From the NCBI RefSeq assembly GCF_014138625.1, contig NZ_JACJHY010000028.1:1-64000 (forward strand): a stretch of DNA of 64,000 nt, written 5' to 3'. Positions 10,923 to 18,540 of this stretch are shown here, one piece after another. The DNA comes from Aminobacter ciceronei. GTDB taxonomy: Bacteria; Pseudomonadota; Alphaproteobacteria; Rhizobiales; Rhizobiaceae. Made by a program: the position numbers and the translations under genes. The notes under the pieces were generated by a model. That model did not search any database and was not told the origin of the DNA. It saw only the letters and a list, made by a program, of their open reading frames with translations. Every line of letters begins with the position of its first letter. Positions within the stretch are counted from its first letter, which is position 1.

Positions 10923-12086
10923 ATGACCGCATGCATCGTGGGCTGGGCGCATTCGCGTTTCGGCAAGCTGGAAGGCGAGACGCTGGAAAGCCTGATCACG
11001 CAGGTTGCCACCGAGGCGCTGGCGCATGCGGGCGTCGGGCCGGAAGATGTCGACGAGATCGTGCTCGGCCATTTCAATGCCGGCTTCTCCGCCCAGGATT
11101 TCACCGCGAGCCTTGTGCTGCAGGCCGACGACCGCCTGCGTTTCAAGCCGGCGACGCGTGTCGAAAATGCCTGCGCCACCGGCTCTGCCGCCGTGCGCCA
11201 GGGCATCCGTGCCGTCAATGCCGGCCAGCGCATCGTGCTGGTGGTCGGCGCCGAACAGATGACCACGACACCGGGACCGGAGATCGGCAAGAACCTGTTG
11301 CGCGCCTCCTATCTGCCCGAGGATGGCGACACCCCGGCTGGCTTTGCCGGCGTCTTCGGCAAGATCGCCCAGGCCTATTTCCAGCGTTATGGCGACCAGT
11401 CCGATGCGCTGGCGATGATCGCTGCCAAGAACCACAAGAACGGCGTCGAAAACCCGTACGCCCAGATGCGCAAGGATTTCGGCTTCGACTTCTGCCGCCA
11501 GGAGAGCGAGAAGAACCCGTTTGTCGCCGGCCCGCTGAAGCGCACCGACTGCTCTCTCGTCTCCGACGGTGCGGCAGCCCTGGTGCTGACCGATGCGACC
11601 ACGGCGCTGAGGATGAAGCGTGCGATTGCTTTCCGCGCCAACGAGCATGTGCAGGACTTCCTGCCGATGTCGAAGCGCGACATCCTGCAGTTCGAAGGTT
11701 GCGAGCTGGCCTGGAACCAGGCGTTGAAGGCGGCGGGCGTTTCGCTCGACGACCTGTCCTTCGTCGAGACGCATGACTGCTTCACCATCGCCGAGCTGAT
11801 CGAATATGAGGCCATGGGGCTTGCGCCGCGCGGCGAGGGTGCCCGCGTCGTCATGGAGGGCATCACCGCTAGGGATGGCCGCCTGCCGGTCAATCCCTCG
11901 GGTGGTCTCAAGGCCAAGGGGCATCCGATCGGTGCGACCGGCGTGTCGATGCATGTCTTGACCGCGATGCAGCTTGCCGGCGAGGCCGGCGGCATCCAGG
12001 TCAAGGACGCCAGGCTCGGCGGCATCTTCAACATGGGCGGTGCCGCGGTCGCCAACTACGTGTCGATCCTGGACCGCATCAGATGA
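10923..12086 (+). CDS. SCP2-type thiolase / acetyl-CoA acyltransferase
   Basis: 387-residue thiolase. The acylated cysteine is in ENACATGSAAV, and the catalytic histidine is in GGLKAKGHPIGATG. The last motif is FNMGGAAVA, not the CGGG of classical biosynthetic thiolases, which is the pattern of SCP-x/SCP2-type thiolases. I start at ATG 10923 (MTACIVGWAHS) because GGAG precedes it at 10913-10916; the open frame reaches back to 10872. Its stop overlaps the start of the SDR gene (ATGA), so they form a pair, divergent from betI. The acyl substrate is unknown. Confidence 0.85.
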   Translation: MTACIVGWAHSRFGKLEGETLESLITQVATEALAHAGVGPEDVDEIVLGHFNAGFSAQDFTASLVLQADDRLRFKPATRVENACATGSAAVRQGIRAVNAGQRIVLVVGAEQMTTTPGPEIGKNLLRASYLPEDGDTPAGFAGVFGKIAQAYFQRYGDQSDALAMIAAKNHKNGVENPYAQMRKDFGFDFCRQESEKNPFVAGPLKRTDCSLVSDGAAALVLTDATTALRMKRAIAFRANEHVQDFLPMSKRDILQFEGCELAWNQALKAAGVSLDDLSFVETHDCFTIAELIEYEAMGLAPRGEGARVVMEGITARDGRLPVNPSGGLKAKGHPIGATGVSMHVLTAMQLAGEAGGIQVKDARLGGIFNMGGAAVANYVSILDRIR

Positions 12087-12814
12087 GGCATTCGGCCGTC
12101 GTCATCGGCGGTGCGTCGGGCATCGGCCTTGCCGTGGCCGAGCGCCTGGTATCAGATGGATGGCCGGTGGCAATGATCGATGGCGATGCGGCAGCCCTTG
12201 CCGCTGCCGCAGACGCAATCGACAATGACGATGTCCTCTTCATCGAGGCCGACCCGACAGACGAGGACAATGTCGCCGAAGCGTTCGACCAGGTGGTCGA
12301 CAGCCTTGGTCTCATTGGCGGACTGGTGGCGGTGGCCGGCTTCGACCGGCATGCAAGTGCCGAAGACACCAGTGCTGAAATGCTGCGCGAAGCGCTCGAC
12401 GTCAATCTGGTCGGGCCGTTCATCGCCGCCCATGCCGCGCTCGAGCGGATGGGGGCGTCCCTGTCCATCGTCAATGTCGGTTCGGTCGCCGGCCTGCGCG
12501 CGCATCGCGGCAGGCTCGCCGTCGCCGCCTCGCAGGCCGGGCTGAAGTTGATGTCCGAGGTGCTGGCGCTGGAGGTCGGCAATCGTGGCGTTCGTGTCAA
12601 CGCCGTCGCAGCCGGGCCGACCGAGATCGAAGCGGATGGCAATGGCAGCGGGATCGCGCCGCGGCTGATGCCGCAGGGCCGTTATGCCGAGCCCGAGGAG
12701 ATCGCCGCCGCGGTTGCCTTCCTGCTGTCGCCGGAAGCAAGTTATGTCAACGGTCATACGCTCGCAGTGGATGGCGGATTCCTCGCCGCCGCGCTATCGG
12801 GTGACAAGGCATGA
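12083..12814 (+). CDS. SDR-family protein with degenerate active site
   Basis: 243 residues with a Rossmann fold. The cofactor loop is GGASGIGLA, the NAG-type segment is VAVAGF, and the catalytic-serine region is VNVGSVAG. The C-terminal YVNGHTLAVDGG is typical of classical SDRs. At the position of the YxASK active site the sequence reads VAASQ (about 12526-12540), so both Tyr and Lys are replaced. It may be a binding or structural partner of the thiolase, or use other residues. Translationally coupled to the thiolase by a 4-base overlap. Fold certain, enzymatic activity doubtful. Confidence 0.85.
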   Translation: MRHSAVVIGGASGIGLAVAERLVSDGWPVAMIDGDAAALAAAADAIDNDDVLFIEADPTDEDNVAEAFDQVVDSLGLIGGLVAVAGFDRHASAEDTSAEMLREALDVNLVGPFIAAHAALERMGASLSIVNVGSVAGLRAHRGRLAVAASQAGLKLMSEVLALEVGNRGVRVNAVAAGPTEIEADGNGSGIAPRLMPQGRYAEPEEIAAAVAFLLSPEASYVNGHTLAVDGGFLAAALSGDKA

Positions 12815-12886
12815 TGCTGCACGGCTAGTCGGGCAGGCGTCACGCCCGGCAAAAATCGTCCGCTAGCGCATGAAGGCACGTTGAAA

Positions 12887-13891
12887 ATGGCAAATCCGGT
12901 TCTTGTCGAGGTGCTGCGCGGCGACCTCGTTGAAAGCGTGCATCGTGGTGCGGTGGTCGTCGTCGACAGCGACGGCAAGCAGGTCTGGGCCATGGGCGAT
13001 GCGCAGCAACAGGTCTTCCCGCGCTCGGCGGTCAAGGCGATCCAGGCGCTGCCTTTCGTCGAAAGCGGCACGGCCGATGCATATGGCTTCGGCGATCGTG
13101 AACTGGCGCTGGCCTGTTCCTCGCATTCCGGCGAAGTCGCCCATGCCGAGCTTGCCAATGCCATGCTCGCCAAGGCCGGCCTCGACGTCGATGCGCTCGA
13201 ATGCGGCGCGCACTGGCCGTCCAATCACGGCGCCACCATCGCGCTGGCCCGCAGCGGCGCCTCGCCAAGTGCGCTGCACAACAATTGCTCGGGCAAGCAT
13301 TCCGCCTTCGTCTGCACCTGCCGCCACCTCGGCATCGCGCATCAGGGTTATGTCAGGCCCGAGCATCGTTTCCAGGAGATGGTTCGCGAGACGATGGAAG
13401 CGGTAACAGGAGCCCGGCACGACGAGGCCAATCGCGGCATTGACGGCTGTTCGATCCCGACCTTTGCCGTGCCGCTGCAAAACCTTGCCTTGGGGTTCGC
13501 GCGCATGGTCACCGGCAATGGTCTCGGCGCGGACCGGGCAGGGGCTGCACGCCGGCTGATGTCGGCCTGCATGAGCGAACCTTTTCTGGTCGCTGGAACC
13601 GACAGGGCCGATACGGAGTTGATGCAGACTGCACCCGGACGGATCTTCGTCAAGGTCGGCGCCGAAGGCGTGTTTTGCGCGGCCGTGCCCGAACTTGGGC
13701 TCGGCATTGCGTTGAAATGCGACGACGGCGCCGGCAGGGCGGCCGAGGTCATGATCGCGGCGGCTCTGGCCAGGCTTCTGGCCGCTGATGAAGCGCTGTC
13801 CGGCACCATGAAAAAGGCTGCCAATCCTGTGCTCAGGAACTGGAACGGCATTGAAGTTGCGTCGCTTCGGCCCAGCGCTGCATTCGGCTGA
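12887..13891 (+). CDS. L-asparaginase, class 3 (Rhizobium etli type)
   Basis: 334-residue asparaginase of the PF06089 family, unrelated in sequence to E. coli AnsA/AnsB; hydrolyses asparagine to aspartate and ammonia. From R. etli ReAV the key residues are a Ser-x-x-Lys pair, a second Ser, and a zinc site of Cys, Lys and Cys. The counterparts here are FPRSAVK (Ser47, Lys50), SSHSGE, NNCSGKH and DGCSIPTF. ATG 12887 is preferred to TTG 12881; AAGG lies about ten bases upstream. It follows the SDR gene after 72 bases and may be a separate transcript. No signal peptide is seen, so it is cytoplasmic. Confidence 0.92.
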   Translation: MANPVLVEVLRGDLVESVHRGAVVVVDSDGKQVWAMGDAQQQVFPRSAVKAIQALPFVESGTADAYGFGDRELALACSSHSGEVAHAELANAMLAKAGLDVDALECGAHWPSNHGATIALARSGASPSALHNNCSGKHSAFVCTCRHLGIAHQGYVRPEHRFQEMVRETMEAVTGARHDEANRGIDGCSIPTFAVPLQNLALGFARMVTGNGLGADRAGAARRLMSACMSEPFLVAGTDRADTELMQTAPGRIFVKVGAEGVFCAAVPELGLGIALKCDDGAGRAAEVMIAAALARLLAADEALSGTMKKAANPVLRNWNGIEVASLRPSAAFG

Positions 13892-13956
13892 GGACGCAAT
13901 GGGCGGGTCAGCGTGGCTGGCTTGTTATCCATGCAGCGAACACCTAGGTTCGGTTG

Positions 13957-14427
13957 ATGAGCAGAGCTTTTACCCGCGAAGACGATAGCGAAAACGTAAT
14001 CGCCGACATCGGCGAGCGGCCGGTCAGTGCGTCGCGAAACCTGGTCACAGAGCAAGGCCTCGCCCATATCGAGGCCCAGCTCGCCAGCCTGCGCGAGGAT
14101 CTGGCCAAGGCCGAGGCCGATGCCGACCGCGAGCGCATTGCGACCGTGTCGCGCGACCTGCGCTATTGGCAGTCGCGCCGCGAGACGGCAGAGGTGTCCG
14201 TTCCCGAGCCTGACAGCACGGTCGTCCGCTTCGGCATGAAGGTTGTCATCGAGGATGACAAGGGCAAGCGCAACGTCTGGCAGATCGTCGGCGAAGACGA
14301 GGCCGACGCCGCCAAGGGCCGCATCTCGCATGCCTCGCCGATGGCAGTCGCACTGTTCGGCAAATCGGTCGGCGACCTCGCCTCGGTCAACGGCCATGAA
14401 TGGGAAATCGTCGAACTGGGCAGCTAG
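13957..14427 (+). CDS. GreA/GreB-family transcript cleavage factor
   Basis: 156-residue protein with the two-domain Gre layout: an N-terminal coiled coil (about residues 30-75, rich in Glu, Ala and Arg) and a C-terminal FKBP-like domain ending in VNGHEWEIVEL. Gre factors enter the RNA polymerase secondary channel and help cleave backtracked RNA. The segment KGRISHASPMAVALFGKSVGD matches the conserved C-terminal motif. Acidic residues near the coiled-coil tip (REDLAKAEADADRE) are present. It is shorter and more divergent at the N terminus than housekeeping GreA, so it may be a paralogue. Its last 4 bases overlap the convergent toxin gene. Confidence 0.8.
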   Translation: MSRAFTREDDSENVIADIGERPVSASRNLVTEQGLAHIEAQLASLREDLAKAEADADRERIATVSRDLRYWQSRRETAEVSVPEPDSTVVRFGMKVVIEDDKGKRNVWQIVGEDEADAAKGRISHASPMAVALFGKSVGDLASVNGHEWEIVELGS

Positions 14428-14810
14428 CTTTCGACCGGAACCGTGTGGTCGCGGAAGAATGCGGTGGCGCCAGCTTCATCGATTTCGCCGGCTGCGATCA
14501 TGAGCACGAACTGGATAACGTCCTGTTGCGATGCCTCGACGCTCAAGCCATTGAAAAACAGAAACAAGTCCGCTGCGGCAAATGCCGTGCGCTTGTTGCC
14601 GTCGACAAAGGGATGGTTCTTGGCGATGCCGAACAGATAGGCCGCTGCCAGTTCGCATCGGTCCGGTGTGCCGTCAGCGACCTTTTGCAGCGGGCGCGCC
14701 AGCGCCGACTCCAGCATGTCCTCTGATCGAACGCCCGGTGCGCCACCGTGCAGGCGCAGCTGTTCGGCATGCAGCGCCTCGACGAATTGACGCGAGTGGA
14801 ACTCGGTCAT
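14424..14810 (-). CDS. doc: Doc-type (Fic-fold) toxin
   Basis: 128-residue death-on-curing toxin. The Fic-fold motif HPFVDGNKRTAF sits at residues 66-77, and Lys73-Arg74 replaces the Gly-Arg of AMPylating Fic proteins. That pattern is the one known from phage P1 Doc, a kinase that phosphorylates EF-Tu, so kinase rather than AMPylation activity is the better guess. The start overlaps the antitoxin stop by 4 bases. Its 3' end overlaps the convergent Gre gene by 4 bases. The pairing with an AbrB-type antitoxin, not Phd, is noteworthy but does occur in other genomes. Confidence 0.9.
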   Translation of the reverse strand: MTEFHSRQFVEALHAEQLRLHGGAPGVRSEDMLESALARPLQKVADGTPDRCELAAAYLFGIAKNHPFVDGNKRTAFAAADLFLFFNGLSVEASQQDVIQFVLMIAAGEIDEAGATAFFRDHTVPVES

Positions 14811-15037
14811 TTCGCCAGTGCGCGATAGGCAACCTCGTACTTCTTCATCCGTTCGCGCGCGATCTTCATCTTGCGCTCGAATTCCTCTGGGTCGTCCTGT
14901 GCCGGGCTGAGGCGCAATTCGTTGCCGTCTTCGGTGAGAACCAGCGTGTCGCCAGCCCTCAGATTGTGCCGCTCCAGCACCTCCTTCGGCAGGATCACGC
15001 CTTCCGAGTTTCCGATCTTGCGCACCGTCACATTCAT
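14807..15037 (-). CDS. AbrB/MazE-type antitoxin
   Basis: 76-residue antitoxin. The N-terminal half (MNVTVRKIGNSEGVILPKEVL) is an AbrB/SpoVT swapped-hairpin DNA-binding domain; the C-terminal half (about 45-76) is charged and helical (EEFERKMKIARERMKKYEVA) and should wrap the toxin. ATG 15037 is chosen over TTG 15043 because GGAG lies eight bases before it. The gene precedes the toxin and overlaps it by 4 bases, the usual order for antitoxin excess. An inverted repeat just upstream is the likely autoregulatory operator. Confidence 0.88.
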   Translation of the reverse strand: MNVTVRKIGNSEGVILPKEVLERHNLRAGDTLVLTEDGNELRLSPAQDDPEEFERKMKIARERMKKYEVAYRALAK

Positions 15038-15049
15038 GGCCAAGTCTCC

Positions 15050-15072
15050 ATGTTATAACTTATGTATAACAT
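15050..15072. promoter_or_regulatory. Candidate toxin-antitoxin operator
   Basis: Perfect 8-base arms ATGTTATA (15050-15057) and TATAACAT (15065-15072), separated by 7 bases, 13 bases upstream of the antitoxin start. The AT-rich arms stand out from the GC-rich surroundings and probably overlap the -10 region on the minus strand. Autorepression by the AbrB-type antitoxin is inferred from position. Confidence 0.65.
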
Positions 15073-15194
15073 GCCGACTCGCCGGAACCAAGCCCCGGCC
15101 GGAACCAAGCCATTGTCGCTTGCGTAGACCGCCACTATACCTTGCGGGTGGCCGCAGCTGCGGTCGGAAAATAGCATTGCCGGAGACAACGCCC

Positions 15195-16742
15195 ATGGCG
15201 CAGGACGACAGCATTTTCATTGGTGCCAGCCGCAAGCCGGACGATAGCTATCAACGACCCGAAGAATTGCTGTTGAAATACGGCAATCGCCACGGCCTGG
15301 TTACAGGCGCGACCGGCACCGGCAAGACGGTGACGCTGCAGATACTGGCCGAGGGCTTCTCGAATGCCGGCGTTCCGGTGTTCTGCGCCGACATCAAGGG
15401 CGACCTGTCGGGCATCTCGATGATCGGCGAGGCCAAGGATTTTCTCACTGCCCGCGCCGAGGCGATCAAGCTCGACCCATATGAGTTCCAGGAATTCCCT
15501 GTCATCTTCTGGGACCTGTTCGGCGAACAGGGGCATCCCATCCGCGCGACCATTTCCGAAATGGGCCCGCTGCTTTTGTCGCGGCTGATGAACCTGACGG
15601 AGGCGCAGGAAGGCGTGCTCAACATCGCTTTCCGCATTGCCGACGAGGAAGGCCTGCTGCTGCTCGACATGAAGGACCTGCAGTCGCTCTTGGCCAACAT
15701 CGCCGATCGGGCCGACGAAATCGGTACCCGCTATGGCAATATCACCAAACCTTCGGTCGGCGCGATCCAGCGGTCGCTGCTGGTGCTCGAGCAGCAGGGC
15801 GGCAACCACTTCTTCGGCGAGCCGGCGCTGAAGATCGCCGACATCATGCGCACGACGCGCGACGGCCGCGGCGCGATCAACGTGCTGGCCGCCGACAAGC
15901 TGATGATGAACCCCAGGCTTTATGCCACCTTCCTGCTCTGGCTGCTGTCGGAGCTGTTCGAGGTGCTGCCCGAGGTCGGCGATCCCGACAAGCCGAAGCT
16001 GGTGTTCTTCTTTGACGAAGCCCACCTTCTGTTCGATGAGGCACCCAAGATCGTCGTCGACCGGGTCGAGCAGGTCGTGCGCCTGATCCGCTCCAAGGGC
16101 GTCGGCGTCTATTTCGTCACCCAGAACCCGCTCGACGTCCCCGAAACCGTGCTCGCCCAGCTCGGCAACCGTGTCCAGCATGCGCTGCGCGCCTACACGC
16201 CGCGCGAGCAGAAGGCGGTAAAGACCGCTGCCGATACCTTCCGTCCGAACCCCGACTTCAACTGCGCCACCGCCATCACCCAGCTCGGCACCGGCGAGGC
16301 GTTGGTCTCGACGCTCGAGGCCAAGGGTGTGCCGTCCATGGTGCAGCGGACGCTGATCCGGCCGCCGGCATCGCGGCTCGGGCCGATCACGCCGCAAGAG
16401 CGCCAGAAGCTGATCAACGAAAGCCCTGTCGCCGGACAGTACGACCAGACGGTCGACCGCGAATCGGCCTTCGAGATGCTGCAGAAGAAAGCGCTCAAGG
16501 CCCAGGAGCAGGCGCAGCAGCAGGCGAATACCGGCGGCGGCAGCGGCTGGACCATTCCGGGCTTTGGCAATGATGCGCCGGCGCCCAGTGGTCGCAACAC
16601 CGGCACTGCGCCCAGGCCGCGAACCTCGAACCGGCAGACGGTGACGGAAGCTGCGCTGAAGTCGGTCGTGCGCTCCGTCGGCTCGTCGGTCGGCCGTGCG
16701 CTGGTGCGCGGCATTCTGGGCAGCCTGAAGAAGGGCTTTTGA
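15195..16742 (+). CDS. HerA-like ATPase (DUF853 family)
   Basis: 515-residue P-loop ATPase of the FtsK/HerA superfamily. Walker A is GATGTGKT (about residues 38-45) and Walker B is LVFFFDEAHLL. An arginine/sensor region (TQNPLDVPETVLAQLGNRVQHALRA) follows, and the C-terminal 100 residues are Gln/Ala/Pro-rich and probably disordered. Such proteins are widespread in alphaproteobacteria and often annotated as helicase HerA-like; their true substrate is uncertain. The open frame extends to 14871, but ATG 15195 has GGAG nine bases upstream and the conserved N terminus begins there. Divergent from the toxin-antitoxin pair. Confidence 0.85.
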   Translation: MAQDDSIFIGASRKPDDSYQRPEELLLKYGNRHGLVTGATGTGKTVTLQILAEGFSNAGVPVFCADIKGDLSGISMIGEAKDFLTARAEAIKLDPYEFQEFPVIFWDLFGEQGHPIRATISEMGPLLLSRLMNLTEAQEGVLNIAFRIADEEGLLLLDMKDLQSLLANIADRADEIGTRYGNITKPSVGAIQRSLLVLEQQGGNHFFGEPALKIADIMRTTRDGRGAINVLAADKLMMNPRLYATFLLWLLSELFEVLPEVGDPDKPKLVFFFDEAHLLFDEAPKIVVDRVEQVVRLIRSKGVGVYFVTQNPLDVPETVLAQLGNRVQHALRAYTPREQKAVKTAADTFRPNPDFNCATAITQLGTGEALVSTLEAKGVPSMVQRTLIRPPASRLGPITPQERQKLINESPVAGQYDQTVDRESAFEMLQKKALKAQEQAQQQANTGGGSGWTIPGFGNDAPAPSGRNTGTAPRPRTSNRQTVTEAALKSVVRSVGSSVGRALVRGILGSLKKGF

Positions 16743-16765
16743 AACACCCTGAGGCTCCAAAGAAG

Positions 16766-16793
16766 AACGGCGCGTCGATGACGCGCCGTTTTT
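16766..16793 (+). terminator. Rho-independent terminator after the HerA-like ATPase gene
   Basis: 11-base arms AACGGCGCGTC (16766-16776) and GACGCGCCGTT (16780-16790) around a 3-base loop, ending in a run of five T residues; 24 bases after the stop. Confidence 0.88.
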
Positions 16794-16817
16794 CGTTGAT
16801 GGGCCGCCCTGGGCTGG

Positions 16818-17558
16818 TCAGGCCATGCCGAGGCCGTTGGTGACCAGGATCGGCGTCTTGGACGGCACGCGGTCGTAGAGATCGATGATGTCCTGGTTCA
16901 TCAGGCGCACGCAGCCCGACGACACCGACTTGCCGATCGTCCACCATTCCGGCGAACCATGGACGCGGTAGAGCGTGTCTTCGTTGTTCTGGAAGATGTA
17001 GAGCGCACGGGCGCCGAGAGGGTTGTTGAGCCCCGGGGCCATGCCGCCATTGCGGACGCTGTACTTCTCGAGTTCCGGCTGGCGGCCGATCATGTCGTCC
17101 GGCGGCGTCCACTTCGGCCACTTGCGCTTCCACTGGATGACGGCGCGGCCCTGCCAGGCAAAGCCGGCGCGGCCCAGGCCGACGCCGTAGCGGATCGCCT
17201 GGCCGTTTTCGCGCACGAGATAGAGGAAGTGGGTCGAGGTATCGACGACCAGCGTGCCGGGACGTTCGCCGGTCGGATCGGCGACGATCTGGCGAAGGAA
17301 CTGGGGCTTCACCTTTTTGACCGGAATGCCGGGAACCTCATAGCCCTCGTCGCTGACCGGGCCATACATGTTGACGTAGTCGCCGAAGGCCGGATCGATG
17401 GTCGGCGTCGGCGGGACGATCTGAGGCGCTTGCACGAACTGGCCGCCGCCGCTGACGGTCGAGCAGGCCGAAAGCGCTGCCGTGGCAGCACCTGCGGCCG
17501 CCAGATTGAGAAAGCCGCGCCTCGTCAGAGGGCGGGATGAATCATGTGATATGGGCAT
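16818..17558 (-). CDS. L,D-transpeptidase (YkuD domain), predicted Tat-exported lipoprotein
   Basis: 246 residues. The N terminus has a twin-arginine motif (TRRGFLN, Arg13-Arg14), an Ala-rich hydrophobic stretch and a lipobox LSAC with Cys32, so export by Tat followed by lipidation is predicted. The YkuD domain (about 100-240) ends in the catalytic motif HGSPEWWTIGKSVSSGCVR, with His200 and nucleophile Cys216. L,D-transpeptidases make 3-3 peptidoglycan crosslinks or attach proteins to the wall, important in polar-growing rhizobia. Single gene, convergent with the ATPase gene. Confidence 0.92.
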   Translation of the reverse strand: MPISHDSSRPLTRRGFLNLAAAGAATAALSACSTVSGGGQFVQAPQIVPPTPTIDPAFGDYVNMYGPVSDEGYEVPGIPVKKVKPQFLRQIVADPTGERPGTLVVDTSTHFLYLVRENGQAIRYGVGLGRAGFAWQGRAVIQWKRKWPKWTPPDDMIGRQPELEKYSVRNGGMAPGLNNPLGARALYIFQNNEDTLYRVHGSPEWWTIGKSVSSGCVRLMNQDIIDLYDRVPSKTPILVTNGLGMA

Positions 17559-17736
17559 GGCTGCGATCTAGGAGTCCAGTTCGAAAGAAATGGTGAATTC
17601 AAGGAAACGGTCGCGTTCCCTTAACGCTCACGGAGATAGGCAGGTCAAAATCAGACCTTAGGGTGGACAAAGCATGGCAACGATGTGACGCGCCAATCAC
17701 TGTTGCGTTATGGCAACATGACTGACCTATGGTTAG

Positions 17737-18399
17737 CTAACCAATTGTAACTAAACCTTCCAGCGACGGCAGGATCAGGGATGGTGGCAAGTCGCGGTAC
17801 TCGTCCGGCTGGTCGGCGCGGTTGATCCAGACGGTACGGCAGCCGAATTTGGCGGCACCCGCAATGTCCCATCGATTGGACGACTGGAACGATATCGCTT
17901 CGGGATAGAGGCGCCAGCTGCTGGCCACCAGATCATACACCGACTGGTCCGTCTTGAAGCGGCGCACACTGTCGACGGAGAAGATCTCGTCCAGGATGAG
18001 GTCGAGCCCGGCAGAACGGGTGGCTGCCTCAAGCATGGCGGGCGAACCATTGGACAGGATCGCCAGCCTGGCGCCATTGTCCTTCAGGTTGCGCAGGACG
18101 GCAGGGACCTCCGGATAGCAATCGAGCCGCCAATAGGCGTCGAGCAGCTTGCTGCGCATCGCCGGGTCGACGGAGGGCACCTTGCGGAAGGCGAAGTCGA
18201 GCGCCTGTTCGGTGAGCTGCCAGAAGTCGAGATAGGCGCCCATCAGGGTGCGGACCCAGGAATATTCGAGCTGCTTGGCCCGCCAGATCTCGGACAGCAG
18301 CTGGCCGTCCGGGCCGATGTCGGCGGCATGGCGGCGAACGGCGGCGTGCACGTCGAACAGCGTGCCATAGGCGTCGAATATGTAGGCGGCGTGGCGCAT
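17737..18399 (-). CDS. 2-haloacid dehalogenase (HAD type II)
   Basis: 220-residue HAD hydrolase. The nucleophile Asp9 is in IFDAYGTLFD, the second motif in LSNGSP, and the lysine region around FKTDQSVYD. The segment SFQSSNRWDIAGAAKFG matches the SSNxWD motif of L-2-haloacid dehalogenases, which turn (S)-2-haloacids into (R)-2-hydroxyacids. Start at ATG 18399 (MRHAAYIFD); the frame is open to 18441 but the family begins just before the first motif. Divergent from the aminotransferase gene. Physiological substrate not known. Confidence 0.88.
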   Translation of the reverse strand: MRHAAYIFDAYGTLFDVHAAVRRHAADIGPDGQLLSEIWRAKQLEYSWVRTLMGAYLDFWQLTEQALDFAFRKVPSVDPAMRSKLLDAYWRLDCYPEVPAVLRNLKDNGARLAILSNGSPAMLEAATRSAGLDLILDEIFSVDSVRRFKTDQSVYDLVASSWRLYPEAISFQSSNRWDIAGAAKFGCRTVWINRADQPDEYRDLPPSLILPSLEGLVTIG

Positions 18400-18540
18400 G
18401 CCTGTGGTTTTCCAACGGCTTGGCGGCGAGCGCAAGCACAACTATCGGCTGGCTCCAACATTTAGGCCTGCTGCCGGTTGACGGGGCCGGCCAAAGCCTT
18501 TTCGATGCCCGACACCAACAAGATGCGACGGGAAAAGACC

